47,549 nt of DNA, from contig JALHMN010000014.1 in the NCBI GenBank assembly GCA_022844005.1, positions 1 through 47,549 of the forward strand, written 5' to 3'. How positions within the stretch are numbered: the stretch's first letter is position 1; each line of letters begins with the position of its first letter. The stretch comes from a bacterium (GTDB lineage Bacteria > Pseudomonadota > Alphaproteobacteria > Ferrovibrionales > Ferrovibrionaceae). The notes under the pieces are model-generated. The model did not search any database. It saw nothing but the letters and a program-made list of their open reading frames with translations, and was not told the DNA's origin. The position numbers were made by a program, and so were the translations under genes. Shown piece by piece: positions 18,736 through 27,628 of this stretch.

Positions 18736-19030
18736 GCGGGCGTGGCGGAACGGTAGACGCAACGGACTTAAGCAAAATGGATTGAGTGCTCGCCGGGAAA
18801 CCGACGATGCAGAACTGCTCAAATTCGGGGAAACCTTCAATGGCAATCCCGAGCCAAGCCCGGAAACGGGAAGGTGTAGAGACTAGACGGGCAGCACCTA
18901 CAGCAACTTGCCAAGGTGAAGGGATAGTCCAGACCACAAACGCTCAATCGAGCGGCGGCGAAAGTCGTAGCTGGTAAGAAAATCCGTCGGGGGCGACCCC
19001 GTGAGGGTTCAAGTCCCTCCGCCCGCACCA
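18736..19030 (+). tRNA. tRNA-Leu(UAA) with group I intron, carried by the island
   Basis: Exons 18736-18769 and 18979-19030. Spliced, they give acceptor stem GCGGGCG/CGCCCGC, an anticodon stem ACGGA/TCCGT with loop CTTAAAA (anticodon UAA), a long variable arm GGGGGCGACCCC, T arm GAGGG-TTCAAGT-CCCTC and an encoded CCA. It differs from the split chromosomal gene at many positions, so it is not a duplicate of it. All stems pair, so it should be functional after splicing. Confidence 0.92.
18770..18978 (+). ncRNA. Group I intron in tRNA-Leu(UAA) anticodon loop
   Basis: 209 nt inserted between U34 and A35, the same place as the cyanobacterial tRNA-Leu(UAA) intron. The 5' exon ends in U and the intron ends in G, as group I splicing requires. 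Core elements are readable: P TTCGGGGAAACC, Q AATCCCGAGCCAAGCC, R GTGTAGAGACTAGACGG and S AAGGGATAGTCC. No homing endonuclease is encoded. The small size suggests a compact subgroup IC3-like ribozyme. Confidence 0.92.
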
Positions 19031-19117
19031 AATTTAATCTAGCTATCGATGACTGCCACTTCGAAAATGTAGGAAGTGTTCAAGATGGCTCATAGAAACT
19101 GGCCTGAGCCCCAAGTT

Positions 19118-20053
19118 TCATCCAGTCGAGAGTAGAATCCGTTCGTCATTTGGACTTGTGAAGTCCGGTGTTGCAACAGGCCGGGGCGCGAAGCCCCCGG
19201 TTGAGCGCAGCGCCCCGGCCTGTTGCGGACCAGAAGCGTTGCGAGCCGCGTAGGCGATCGGCGTCAGATTGCCGAGCGCGCTGTGCGGTCGTTCGGTGTT
19301 GTAATCGCGCCGCCATTCCTCGAGTTCGACGCGAGCCTGGGCGAGCGTGGCGAACAGCGTTTCGTTCAGGAACTCGTCGCGCAGGCGGCCATTGAAGCTC
19401 TCGATGAAGGCATTCTGCTGCGGCTTACCTGGATCGATGTAGTGCCATTCGAGACCAAGGCCTTGCGACCAGCCGAGCATCGCCAGGCCGTTGAACTCAG
19501 GGCCATTGTCCGAGACGCATTGCCGGGGCAACCCTCGCCGGGCGATCACGGCCTCCAGTTCGCGGATCACCCGACCACCGGGCAGCGACGTGTCGGCCAC
19601 CAGGCACAGGTTCTCCCGCGTGTAGTCGTCGACGACTGCCAGGATCCGGAACCGGCGGCCGTCACTCAGCGCGTCGTGTACGAAGTCCATCGACCAGCGC
19701 TGGTTCGGTCCTCGTGCCGGGACCAACGGAACCCGCGTCACCGCAGCCCGCTTGCGTCCGACGCGCCGGCGGACCTGCAGCCGTTCCTCGACGTACAGCC
19801 GACGCAGTCTCTTGTGGTTCATGTGAACGCCCTCGCGCGACAGCAGAACCCGCAACCGGCGCCAGCCAAAGCGACGGCGCACCGCCGCCAGCTCGCGCAA
19901 GCGCGTGCGGACAGTCTTGTCGTCCGGTCGACGGCTCCGGTAGCGGACCAGGGCCCGGTCCACCCCGATCGCGCGGCACGCCCGCCGCTGGCTCACCCCA
20001 TGCACGGTGCACAGGTGCGCCGCAGCCTCCCGCTTCGCCGCGGGCGTCACCAT
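19118..20053 (-). CDS. IS3-family transposase OrfB (DDE integrase core)
   Basis: About 311 residues from the ATG at 20053, normally made as an OrfAB fusion by -1 slippage on the A7 run just upstream. An HTH_21-like region (GVSQRRACRAIGVDRALVRY) precedes the rve core with WSMDFVHDAL, a VSDNGPEF segment and the late Glu in NAFIESFNGRLRDE, giving the DDE triad. The stop lies inside the left terminal repeat. It appears intact. Confidence 0.92.
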   Translation of the reverse strand: MVTPAAKREAAAHLCTVHGVSQRRACRAIGVDRALVRYRSRRPDDKTVRTRLRELAAVRRRFGWRRLRVLLSREGVHMNHKRLRRLYVEERLQVRRRVGRKRAAVTRVPLVPARGPNQRWSMDFVHDALSDGRRFRILAVVDDYTRENLCLVADTSLPGGRVIRELEAVIARRGLPRQCVSDNGPEFNGLAMLGWSQGLGLEWHYIDPGKPQQNAFIESFNGRLRDEFLNETLFATLAQARVELEEWRRDYNTERPHSALGNLTPIAYAARNASGPQQAGALRSTGGFAPRPVATPDFTSPNDERILLSTG

Positions 20054-20313
20054 TTTTTTGAAGCGATATCCTTCAGCATCGCCACGTCCAGCATCGTCTC
20101 CGCCAGCAGCTTCTTCAGTCGACGGTTCTCGTCCTCCAGAGACCGAAGCCGCCTGGCTTCCGACACATCGAGGCCGCCGTACTTCGCCTTCCACTTGTAG
20201 AACGTCGCGCTGCTGATCCCATGCTTGCGGCACACGTCCGCCGTCGCCGCACCAGCTTCGTGCTCCCGCAAGATCGTAATGATCTGTTCTTCCTTGAACC
20301 GAGCCTTCTTCAT
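20047..20313 (-). CDS. IS3-family transposase OrfA
   Basis: 88 residues: a helix-turn-helix (KEEQIITILREHEAG...CRKHGISSATFYKWKAKYG) followed by a leucine-zipper-like region (RLRSLEDENRRLKKLLAE). It binds the IS ends. The last codons TCA AAA AAA TGG TGA contain the slippery A7 for the OrfAB fusion. Confidence 0.92.
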   Translation of the reverse strand: MKKARFKEEQIITILREHEAGAATADVCRKHGISSATFYKWKAKYGGLDVSEARRLRSLEDENRRLKKLLAETMLDVAMLKDIASKKW

Positions 20314-20440
20314 CTGCCGTCTCCTCTCGAAGACGGACTCTACTCATTTCTGGAGGTGATTCGGGGGCTCAGGTCAAAACTTCTGTGCCGAGTTGGTTCG
20401 GACAACCTGCATCTGACGCCAAATGTCGACCAAGCATCAG

Positions 20441-22741
20441 CTAGTCACGCTGAAGCAAAGGCGCGAACAACCCGCGCAATTCCTCGTCTGTAATCTCCTC
20501 ACGGTCTGGCTTTTCTCGAACAGATGGCGATGTGGATTCTGCGGTGTCTTCATCAAGCGCCGCTCTCTTCGCCTCAACCAAATCCACAGCACGATCAATA
20601 TCCGCCTGAGGAATGCTCGGTACCAGGCCAGCGAGCTTCCGCAACGTCTGAGCATGGGACGCTAACGTCGATTCAGAATCCATGTCGGATATGGCGTCCT
20701 CGACGTAGTTGACCTCGCCTCGTATCGCGTCTGCGATTGCGTCATGTGCGCGTTGAGAGAGTAGTTGTGACCACCTCCAGTCCTCTGCAGCCTCGGCAAT
20801 CTTTTCCAGCTCATCTGTTGGCATGCCACTACTAAGCATATCAATGAAGTGTTCCTCTAGCAGGTCTGCCATCTGACCGGCGCCAACGATTTCACCCCAG
20901 TAGTCCGGGTCACGAAGCTTACCTATCAATGCCACTGCCTCGTCGCCGTCACGCCAAGAGTCGAGCCCACCCGGTGGCTTCTCTGCCAGCGCTATCGCGC
21001 TATCAGAAAAAATGGAATCCTGAGCAGCAGTCCACCAGTCAATCAGGAGCTCAATACGCGCGATGTTCGACAACCCATCCGGCTGCGTGTAGCGCACGTT
21101 GTCCACTGTGTAGGTCTTCGAGGTCGGCTGCAAAGGGAATACCTTCGCAACACATCTAAACGCGAGAGCAAATCGTGCCCGCTCGCCCGTCGAAAACTTA
21201 AGCCGACTGCCCTGCTGCCATACGGCCTGGGCCCAACTCGTCAAGGTCGCAGTGGCGGCCAGATCGCAAAGCAGATCGAGGTCACTGGTGTAGCGATCAA
21301 GGTAGTCACGAAGCGACGGATTAATAAAGCTCACGGACCTTGAGTGAATGGCGATGAAGCCACCCTCGAGGATGCGCAAGGCCTCCTCGAAATCTTTGGG
21401 ATCATGGGTGTCACCAAACTTAGCCGAGAGTGCGAGGTGCAACGAATTATAAACAATCCGAAGTTCATCGATCTCGACCCCGAACTGGGAGCAGAAGTAC
21501 AATGCCAACAGTAGATGCCGACATGCGCTGGAAATATGCGTGCGAAACGCAATGTCCCAAAGATCGGTAGGATGATCGAGGACGCTTATAAACCTCGCAG
21601 GGTAATCACTGGCTGCGATACCTCTCACGTGTGTAACGTCCGTCATCCATTCGATCAATCGCGGATTGTAGTGCTTATGATCCACGATCTTGGGGATCAC
21701 ACCGCTATCGATGAGCGCTGCAATAGCGTCCTGAGACACGCCAGAAACAGCGAGATGATTGTAGAGAATGCGCGCTCTGATACGCCGCGTATAAACGCCT
21801 ACGTCTAGGACATACTTGGCAATGTCTAACCGCTTGTCCGCGAGATGCTCGGAAACGCGCCGCGCTTCCTCGAATATATATGCTCGAGTCGTCAGAATGA
21901 ACCGAGCATTTGGCGAACCTCGCACGCGCTTGATAAAGCGTGCCAAGTCGGAATCCTTGTGCGATAGAGCGCGCTTGTCTAACGCAATTTTGCCCAGGAA
22001 ATCGTCGAATAAAAAGACTTGCTTCTTACTATCCACGATCTTTGCAAAGCCCGTTTCCAGGTCTCGTATCGCATGCAACTCCCATCCTTCCGCCATATGT
22101 ATGAAGGACAGGATTTCCGCCAGAGTGCTTTTTCCAACACCGGGCGGACCCGAAATGATTACGACGTGCTCGGCACTGAGCGTAGCGTTCGCCCGGTGCA
22201 GACTTGGATTTGGTGCGTAGACACGTAGCTTCTCTACGATGTCTTCCTTAGCAATGGCATTGAAGGTGTGTTCTGCACTGTGCACCACTCTTTCGAGCAC
22301 TGCAGTGCTGGTAAGCCATAGCTTAAAATGCGCCTTCTCAATGTCGTCGTACTTCCTAAGCAGTGCATTGAGATCACTTGGCGTGAAGATATCGGACTCC
22401 CTCTTTAGAGAAGGCCCGATTACTTTTGCGAGTGTCGCCTTATTTGCGGGTGATAGAGGCCGGGATGTTGCCAAGATATATCTATCAGGCGCCAAGGCGT
22501 CGATTACAGTACGCTCCTTCATCATCTTGGCTTTGAGTGTCGCGAATGATGATCCAACGTAGTGTTTAGCTTGCAGGACTGTGTTGCCTACGTCTGAATG
22601 GCGACCATCGACACCACCGTCTGGACCGGCCGCGAATGCCTCGAATTGAAGTCCGGTCTCTTTACCGATCAAGTCACGAACCAAGTCTTCGAAATCGATC
22701 CATGTCAGATTGTGGAAGTCGTAAGCCATATCTTTTTCCAA
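20441..22741 (-). CDS. Mrr-like endonuclease fused to nSTAND3-type NTPase
   Basis: 766 residues. Residues 10-130 carry a restriction-endonuclease fold with Glu18, Asp45 (GPDGGVDG) and Gln57-x-Lys59 (LQAKH), the PD-(D/E)xK set. A STAND NTPase follows: Walker A GPPGVGKST (198-206), Walker B VFLFDD (242-247) and the sensor ILTTRAYIF. The C-terminal 400 residues are helical and probably sense a trigger. The layout fits immune NTPases that loose a nuclease on infection; the trigger is unknown. It starts 26 bases after the Argonaute stop on the same strand, so it may be in that operon. An ATG 4 codons later is possible. Confidence 0.85.
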   Translation of the reverse strand: MEKDMAYDFHNLTWIDFEDLVRDLIGKETGLQFEAFAAGPDGGVDGRHSDVGNTVLQAKHYVGSSFATLKAKMMKERTVIDALAPDRYILATSRPLSPANKATLAKVIGPSLKRESDIFTPSDLNALLRKYDDIEKAHFKLWLTSTAVLERVVHSAEHTFNAIAKEDIVEKLRVYAPNPSLHRANATLSAEHVVIISGPPGVGKSTLAEILSFIHMAEGWELHAIRDLETGFAKIVDSKKQVFLFDDFLGKIALDKRALSHKDSDLARFIKRVRGSPNARFILTTRAYIFEEARRVSEHLADKRLDIAKYVLDVGVYTRRIRARILYNHLAVSGVSQDAIAALIDSGVIPKIVDHKHYNPRLIEWMTDVTHVRGIAASDYPARFISVLDHPTDLWDIAFRTHISSACRHLLLALYFCSQFGVEIDELRIVYNSLHLALSAKFGDTHDPKDFEEALRILEGGFIAIHSRSVSFINPSLRDYLDRYTSDLDLLCDLAATATLTSWAQAVWQQGSRLKFSTGERARFALAFRCVAKVFPLQPTSKTYTVDNVRYTQPDGLSNIARIELLIDWWTAAQDSIFSDSAIALAEKPPGGLDSWRDGDEAVALIGKLRDPDYWGEIVGAGQMADLLEEHFIDMLSSGMPTDELEKIAEAAEDWRWSQLLSQRAHDAIADAIRGEVNYVEDAISDMDSESTLASHAQTLRKLAGLVPSIPQADIDRAVDLVEAKRAALDEDTAESTSPSVREKPDREEITDEELRGLFAPLLQRD

Positions 22742-22767
22742 GCCATGTCGTATTCAACATCCCGAGA

Positions 22768-24222
22768 TCACGTATACTTCCTGAAATCTGGTGAGATCTC
22801 CGTCCCATATTCTATGTGCTTGAGGATGCGTCCTACCTCACGTGCAGCCTTGATGGGGGCGGGAAGCTTCTGATCAAATTGCGTCGTGTTCCAGTTGACC
22901 TTCGTCAGCGCAAGTACCTCCTCTGCGAGACGCGCCAGCGAGCTGTCGGAATTCTCATGAGGTACGAGGAGCAACGGGCGGGGAACACGCAGGCCGGGGT
23001 AAGTCCCATAGTAGGGAACGCTTCCGCGTGTGTAGAGAAGGCCCTTTCCTTTGAGATCGACGAAAGTGCCCCGTAACACCGGGTAGTTGCCATCGCGGAA
23101 TACGGCAATCGGGGAGCTTTCCTGCACCCAGAGAAGATCGCTCAATTCTATGCCCAGTCGACTTAGCGCGGCGTCGATACCTTCAGCTTCCTCCGGGCGA
23201 AACCGGGAGGTCTTCAGGATAACGAGCCGTGCCGGCACGTGCTTATGGTGCGCTTTGTAGGCGGCAATGGATTGCGTAACGAGATCATCAGCATCCTTGG
23301 CTGTAAGATACGGATGGCGGCCTCTTGTTTCGGTTTGCGCCCGCGCCCCGCGCAAAATGAGGCCCCGGCCTCGCTCATCGAACATCTGCGCTGTGCTAGT
23401 CCAGAGCTGCTGCCCATCCAAATCCCGATAGAAGCCAATGCCGAGGAAACTGGTCCTGTACTCCGCTTGGTCCGTCAGAAGGCGCCAGGGGACTTTTCCG
23501 GCCTTGTAGTACAGCGCATTTAGCAGATTCCAGGCGCGTGTGGCCTTTGACTGTGTTTGTCGGTTGCTGTCGCGTTTGACCTTGCGAGGAATTTTGGCCG
23601 CGTCATCCCACGTGTCAGGCCAAACGATCTGGGTCGGCACCGCCAAGTGCAGCGTTTTCGCTTTGAGGAGATCACGAAAGTTCAGCGTGTCGTCTCTGTC
23701 GCCCTCTTCCTCAGCCGCCTCCGCCTGTTCTTCGCTCTTGGCGTTCACAAGCTTTTCGATGAGCGGCACCGGCAGAGCCAAGACAATAACGTCTGGTTTC
23801 GCGCTGCTCTCAACCAAGGCAGTGAGCTGATCGGCGATCAACGAAACCGCATGCCGCACTGCTTCGTCGTGGCGGCCAATCTGCTTGATCTCGTTGACCT
23901 GACGGCGCGACAACGCAATGGACGCACCGTCGGGCACTACGAATTTACATCGGAAGGGATTCTGGTTTCCGAGACCTGGGAAATCGGGGTTCAGATTGAT
24001 TAGTTGCTTGTTGTCGCTATCGATGCCCCGAGCCGTCTCAGCGAGAAACTCCGAGAAACCCGCGACGGTATCCTCAGTGCCAATCACACCAACCTGAACG
24101 ACATCGCCCGACCGAGGCTGAAGCGGTCCATACTCTCTGAGACCCTGCCTTGGGTCGGAGTGCTGGCCTCCGTCACCAAACTCAAGAACAGGCTCATCGA
24201 AGACGCGCGACTTGAACATCAC
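22768..24222 (-). CDS. Short prokaryotic Argonaute (MID-PIWI)
   Basis: 484 residues, the length of short pAgos that lack N and PAZ domains. Recognised from the two-domain layout and conserved stretches: QVGVIGTEDTVAGFSEFL, FPGLGNQNPF, a MID-like segment ending VIVLALP, then PIWI-like LGIGFYRDLDG, VPARLVILKTSRF, GSVPYYGTYPG and NSDSSLARLAEEVLALTKVNW. I see no full DEDX slicer tetrad, as in other short pAgos. Its start overlaps the APAZ gene stop by ATGA, so the two subunits are made together. It should bind a guide and act as the sensor of the pair. Confidence 0.85.
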   Translation of the reverse strand: MMFKSRVFDEPVLEFGDGGQHSDPRQGLREYGPLQPRSGDVVQVGVIGTEDTVAGFSEFLAETARGIDSDNKQLINLNPDFPGLGNQNPFRCKFVVPDGASIALSRRQVNEIKQIGRHDEAVRHAVSLIADQLTALVESSAKPDVIVLALPVPLIEKLVNAKSEEQAEAAEEEGDRDDTLNFRDLLKAKTLHLAVPTQIVWPDTWDDAAKIPRKVKRDSNRQTQSKATRAWNLLNALYYKAGKVPWRLLTDQAEYRTSFLGIGFYRDLDGQQLWTSTAQMFDERGRGLILRGARAQTETRGRHPYLTAKDADDLVTQSIAAYKAHHKHVPARLVILKTSRFRPEEAEGIDAALSRLGIELSDLLWVQESSPIAVFRDGNYPVLRGTFVDLKGKGLLYTRGSVPYYGTYPGLRVPRPLLLVPHENSDSSLARLAEEVLALTKVNWNTTQFDQKLPAPIKAAREVGRILKHIEYGTEISPDFRKYT

Positions 24223-25559
24223 TCGAGAATCCTTTCATCGAAGAGGTCGAGCGATTCCATCTCTTTCGCGCGCGGGTCAGTGCGGTTCCACGATGACTCC
24301 GGTACAGCGCGAGACAATTCGATTACCGGCAGATGCTCCAAGCCAAGAAAGACGTCTGTTTGTTGGCGCTTGTCGAACAGGCCCTCATCCTGCTTTGTGC
24401 TTTCCGCCAACAGATGCTGCCACATGATGACTTGCCCCCTCACGGCTGCATTGCGCTCCAGTCTCTTTTTTCCTGCTAGCAAGGCTGCCGGGTACCGATG
24501 AGGCCGGAAGCCATCGTTAGTGAAATAGAACGTGGGATCCACCACAATGAACCACTCGTCAGCAAGGCGCTCAAATCGGAACGTCGCCGCATGATGCCGT
24601 ACGTAGCCCTTCCCTTCAGGGTTCTTCTTGTTCGCGTATGCGCTCACGACACGCGCCGAGGTTTCTTTCACATTCGCCGTATACCGATAGCTCCTGGATT
24701 TATTGGCTGCGACGGCGTGGAAATAGAATAGACGTTCCTTGCGTAGATACGTCAGCTGCGCCGCAAGCTGCCTCTCCACCGTTCTGCGCAAGAGATCCAT
24801 CGTGTCGTTAGTATCGTCGACATCATCATTCAGTGCGAAGATAGCGGTGTCGATTGCTTCAACCTGATCAAGATCGACGATCGCTTTCGTTCCATATTCT
24901 CTTGGATCGAAAAACGAAACATATCTGCGCTTCCGGATGACCCAGTCAAAACGGACATTGCTTTGCTTCACCAGTTCCGGAACGGCATCCCGGCCACTTC
25001 CGAATGGCGACGTCGCGATGAATATTTCCTCCGGCAGCTTGATGCGGAGAAGATTGATGATTGCCGTTTCGCCTTGATTGAGAGGAGGAACAAAGACGCC
25101 TGGCGTGCGGCGGTCGACCGTCAGACCGCCAAGGCGATCAGCGCACCCGGTATCGAAGACATCGTCAACCTTGTCGAACTTCAGACGGCGTTCGTCACCC
25201 CGGACCGAGTCCGTCACGTCCTTCCAATATGCAGAGCCATCCGACTGCCGCCATAGGACGATGATTACCGGTATGTTTGATTGCCGCCAATATTTCAGAT
25301 CGGCTGGCTTGAGCAGGTACTCAAATGCGGTCTCCGTTTCACGGAGATATTTACCTGTTGCGGTCGCCTTAACTTGGACCCCCAGCAGCTTACCCAAGGG
25401 TGCACCACTCTTCGGATCGCGCAGCTCGATCAGGCCGTCTGTACCTGCCTCAAGACGGCCTCTGTGTTCGTAGATAAACCCGGTCTCCAGGACGATCTTC
25501 TTTGCCGCTGTCTCGCCCAGCTCCCCCAAAACTTGGCTATCGGTGATTGTTTTAGTCAT
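24219..25559 (-). CDS. DUF4365 (DREN)-APAZ effector of a SPARDA-type system
   Basis: 446 residues. The N-terminal DUF4365 nuclease shows Glu16 (GELGETAAKK), Asp41 (GTDGLIEL) and Gln62-x-Lys64 (GVQVKATAT), a PD-(D/E)xK site. The remaining 300 residues match an APAZ region in length and position and pair with the Argonaute. In characterised SPARDA systems the complex, once it sees a DNA target through its RNA guide, degrades DNA and RNA without specificity and the cell dies or stops growing. It is the first gene of the apparent operon. Confidence 0.87.
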   Translation of the reverse strand: MTKTITDSQVLGELGETAAKKIVLETGFIYEHRGRLEAGTDGLIELRDPKSGAPLGKLLGVQVKATATGKYLRETETAFEYLLKPADLKYWRQSNIPVIIVLWRQSDGSAYWKDVTDSVRGDERRLKFDKVDDVFDTGCADRLGGLTVDRRTPGVFVPPLNQGETAIINLLRIKLPEEIFIATSPFGSGRDAVPELVKQSNVRFDWVIRKRRYVSFFDPREYGTKAIVDLDQVEAIDTAIFALNDDVDDTNDTMDLLRRTVERQLAAQLTYLRKERLFYFHAVAANKSRSYRYTANVKETSARVVSAYANKKNPEGKGYVRHHAATFRFERLADEWFIVVDPTFYFTNDGFRPHRYPAALLAGKKRLERNAAVRGQVIMWQHLLAESTKQDEGLFDKRQQTDVFLGLEHLPVIELSRAVPESSWNRTDPRAKEMESLDLFDERILE

Positions 25560-25745
25560 GGTGCAAGCATACTGCGTTTAGTTCGGCATGCGAGCCAATT
25601 GTTCTCTTTATGTTTCCACAGGCCTGGGGTCAGAGATCAATAGGGGAGAGTAGTTCAAGTTCGGAGCGATTTGCCCCCTCACGGTAAGCAAATCCGATAA
25701 TAGCTAAACTTGCGATTAGTTTGATTATATGATACTTTACTAACC

Positions 25746-26597
25746 ATGGGTGAGCGAAAGCACCGCAAGATAAACTGGCTGGAAGAGCAGCTTCCGGAAG
25801 GACTTCTCGTCGATGCGGCTTGGCTTGCCCGTCACGAATTCTCGACCGCGCTCCGCCACAAGTACGTAAAGGCGGGCTGGCTGGAACAACCGACGCGCAG
25901 CGTCTACCGCAAGCCACGCGGCCAGCTCACATGGCAGCAAGCCATCATATCACTCCAGACCATCATCCTAGATGACCCGATCGTGGTCGGCGGGCGCACC
26001 GCGCTCGAGCTTCAGGGCTTTGCCCACTACCTCCCGCAGCAGACCAAGACGGTCCATCTGTACAGCAAGGAAGCGCTGCCAAGCTGGCTGGGCAAGCTCG
26101 ATCTCGGCGTGCAGTTCGTTCACCACAACGCTTTGCGTCTCTTCAAGAACGAACCGATCACCTACGGCCTGAGCAGTCTGCAATTCGACATCAAGAAGAA
26201 TGCGGGGACGAGCAGCGATCCGCTTCAGCGCGGCATCACTTATCAGCCGTGGGGGACGTGGGATTGGCCCCTCACCTTGTCCACGCCGGAACGTGCCTTC
26301 CTGGAGCTTCTGGACGAGCTGCCGGACGACGAAAGTTTCCATCAGGTCGATATGCTGATGGAAGGGCTGACCAATCTCAGCCCTCGCCGCCTTCAGAAAC
26401 TCTTAGCCGACTGCAAGAGCGTCAAGGTCAAGCGCCTGTTCTTTTTCTTTGCCGATCGGCATACGCATGCATGGCGGCCGCATCTCAAGAAAGAAGAATT
26501 CGATCTAGGATCGGGCAAACGCATGCTCGTGAAAGACGGCAAGTTGGATCCGACCTATCTCATCACCGTACCCAGGGACTTGAATGGCGTTCAGTGA
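25746..26597 (+). CDS. AbiEi-type antitoxin (type IV TA)
   Basis: 283 residues. An N-terminal winged-helix region (LVDAAWLARHEFSTALRHKYVKAGWL) is followed by TRSVYRKP and an AbiEi-like body (VVGGRTALELQGFAHYL). The C-terminal third ends VPRDLNGVQ. AbiEi proteins repress their operon and block the AbiEii toxin. The stop overlaps the toxin start by 14 bases, so translation is coupled. Divergent from the SPARDA operon across 186 bases. Confidence 0.88.
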   Translation: MGERKHRKINWLEEQLPEGLLVDAAWLARHEFSTALRHKYVKAGWLEQPTRSVYRKPRGQLTWQQAIISLQTIILDDPIVVGGRTALELQGFAHYLPQQTKTVHLYSKEALPSWLGKLDLGVQFVHHNALRLFKNEPITYGLSSLQFDIKKNAGTSSDPLQRGITYQPWGTWDWPLTLSTPERAFLELLDELPDDESFHQVDMLMEGLTNLSPRRLQKLLADCKSVKVKRLFFFFADRHTHAWRPHLKKEEFDLGSGKRMLVKDGKLDPTYLITVPRDLNGVQ

Positions 26598-27495
26598 GCA
26601 ATACCGTCGCCAAGTCGCTTTGCTGCTCCGCGTGCTTCCCTACGTCGCTGGCGAGGATTGCTTCGCTCTCAAGGGCGGCACCGCCATCAATTTGTTCGTC
26701 CGCGACTTGCCACGCCTTTCGGTCGACATCGATCTGGTCTATCTGCCCGTAGCACCCCGCCCCGCTTCTCTTGCCGCAATCGACGCTGCCATGAAGCGTA
26801 TCGCCAAGGCGATACGCGACGGCGTGCGCGGCAGCACCATCGCCATGGCGCGGGTGGAAGACACGGTGTCGAAGCTGACCGTCCGCGCTGACGGCGTTCA
26901 GATCAAAATCGAAGTCACGCCTGTCATGCGCGGCACGGTCTATCCGCCCGAGACGCGCACCGTCACCGAAACCGTCGAAGAGGAATTCGGGTTCGCCGAA
27001 ATCCAGGTCGTCTCCTTCGCCGATCTCTACGCAGGCAAGATCGTCGCCGCACTCGACCGCCAGCACCCACGCGATCTCTTCGACGCTCGCGACCTCCTAG
27101 CGAATGAAGGCATCAGCGACGAGCTGCGCAAGGCGTTTCTCGTCTACATGATCTCGCATGACCGTCCGATGTTCGAAGTCTTGCGGCCCACCCTCAAACC
27201 GCTCGACGGAGAATATGCGCAAGGGTTCGAAGGCATGACCGAGGATCCGGTGTCGCTCGCCGATCTATCAGCGACTCGTGATCGTCTCATCGCGGGCATC
27301 GTCGGCGACATGCCGCAGGAACACCGCGACTTTCTCCTGTCGTTCGAACGAGGCACGCCCGATTGGGACCTGCTCGGCATTCCCGAAGTCTCAGACCTTC
27401 CAGCAGTCAAATGGCGGCAGATCAATCTGGACAAGCTATCGCCGGAGAAGCGCGCCGCGCTCGTCGCCGCCCTCAGGCGAGCGCTTCAGCAATAA
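26584..27495 (+). CDS. AbiEii/AbiGii nucleotidyltransferase toxin
   Basis: 303 residues. The nucleotidyltransferase site is intact: KGGTAINLF (30-38) and SVDIDLVY with Asp48 and Asp50, then FADLYAGKIVAALDRQHPRDLFDARDLL with the later Lys and Asp residues. AbiEii-type toxins are nucleotidyltransferases acting on tRNA or nucleotides to stop growth during phage infection. Second gene of the pair with AbiEi. Confidence 0.9.
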   Translation: MAFSEQYRRQVALLLRVLPYVAGEDCFALKGGTAINLFVRDLPRLSVDIDLVYLPVAPRPASLAAIDAAMKRIAKAIRDGVRGSTIAMARVEDTVSKLTVRADGVQIKIEVTPVMRGTVYPPETRTVTETVEEEFGFAEIQVVSFADLYAGKIVAALDRQHPRDLFDARDLLANEGISDELRKAFLVYMISHDRPMFEVLRPTLKPLDGEYAQGFEGMTEDPVSLADLSATRDRLIAGIVGDMPQEHRDFLLSFERGTPDWDLLGIPEVSDLPAVKWRQINLDKLSPEKRAALVAALRRALQQ

Positions 27496-27628
27496 CCTAC
27501 TCACTCACAGTCACACGCCCATCTAATCGACGTATCGGGTCTCTCCGATGCCGTATGCGCAATTAACGGCGCTTATGCGCAATATAGAGTCCTTTGCGCA
27601 ATATCTTCGAGTCGCCCGGGTCACACAC

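Larger units (their letters stand above)
19100..20376 (-). mobile_element. IS3-family insertion sequence (IS407-like)
   Basis: 1277 bp. Ends are TGGCCTGAGCCCC (19100) and, on the other strand, TGACCTGAGCCCCC (20376); similarity extends about 40 bases inward. Both sides carry the 4-bp duplication AAAC (19096-19099 and 20377-20380). It holds orfA and orfB with an A7 frameshift site. It lies in the gap between the island tRNA and the nuclease-NTPase gene and breaks no visible gene. Confidence 0.9.

Noticed and set aside
18704..18977. Short plus-strand frames across the island tRNA
   Set aside because: They run through the tRNA exons and the ribozyme core, which explain the sequence.
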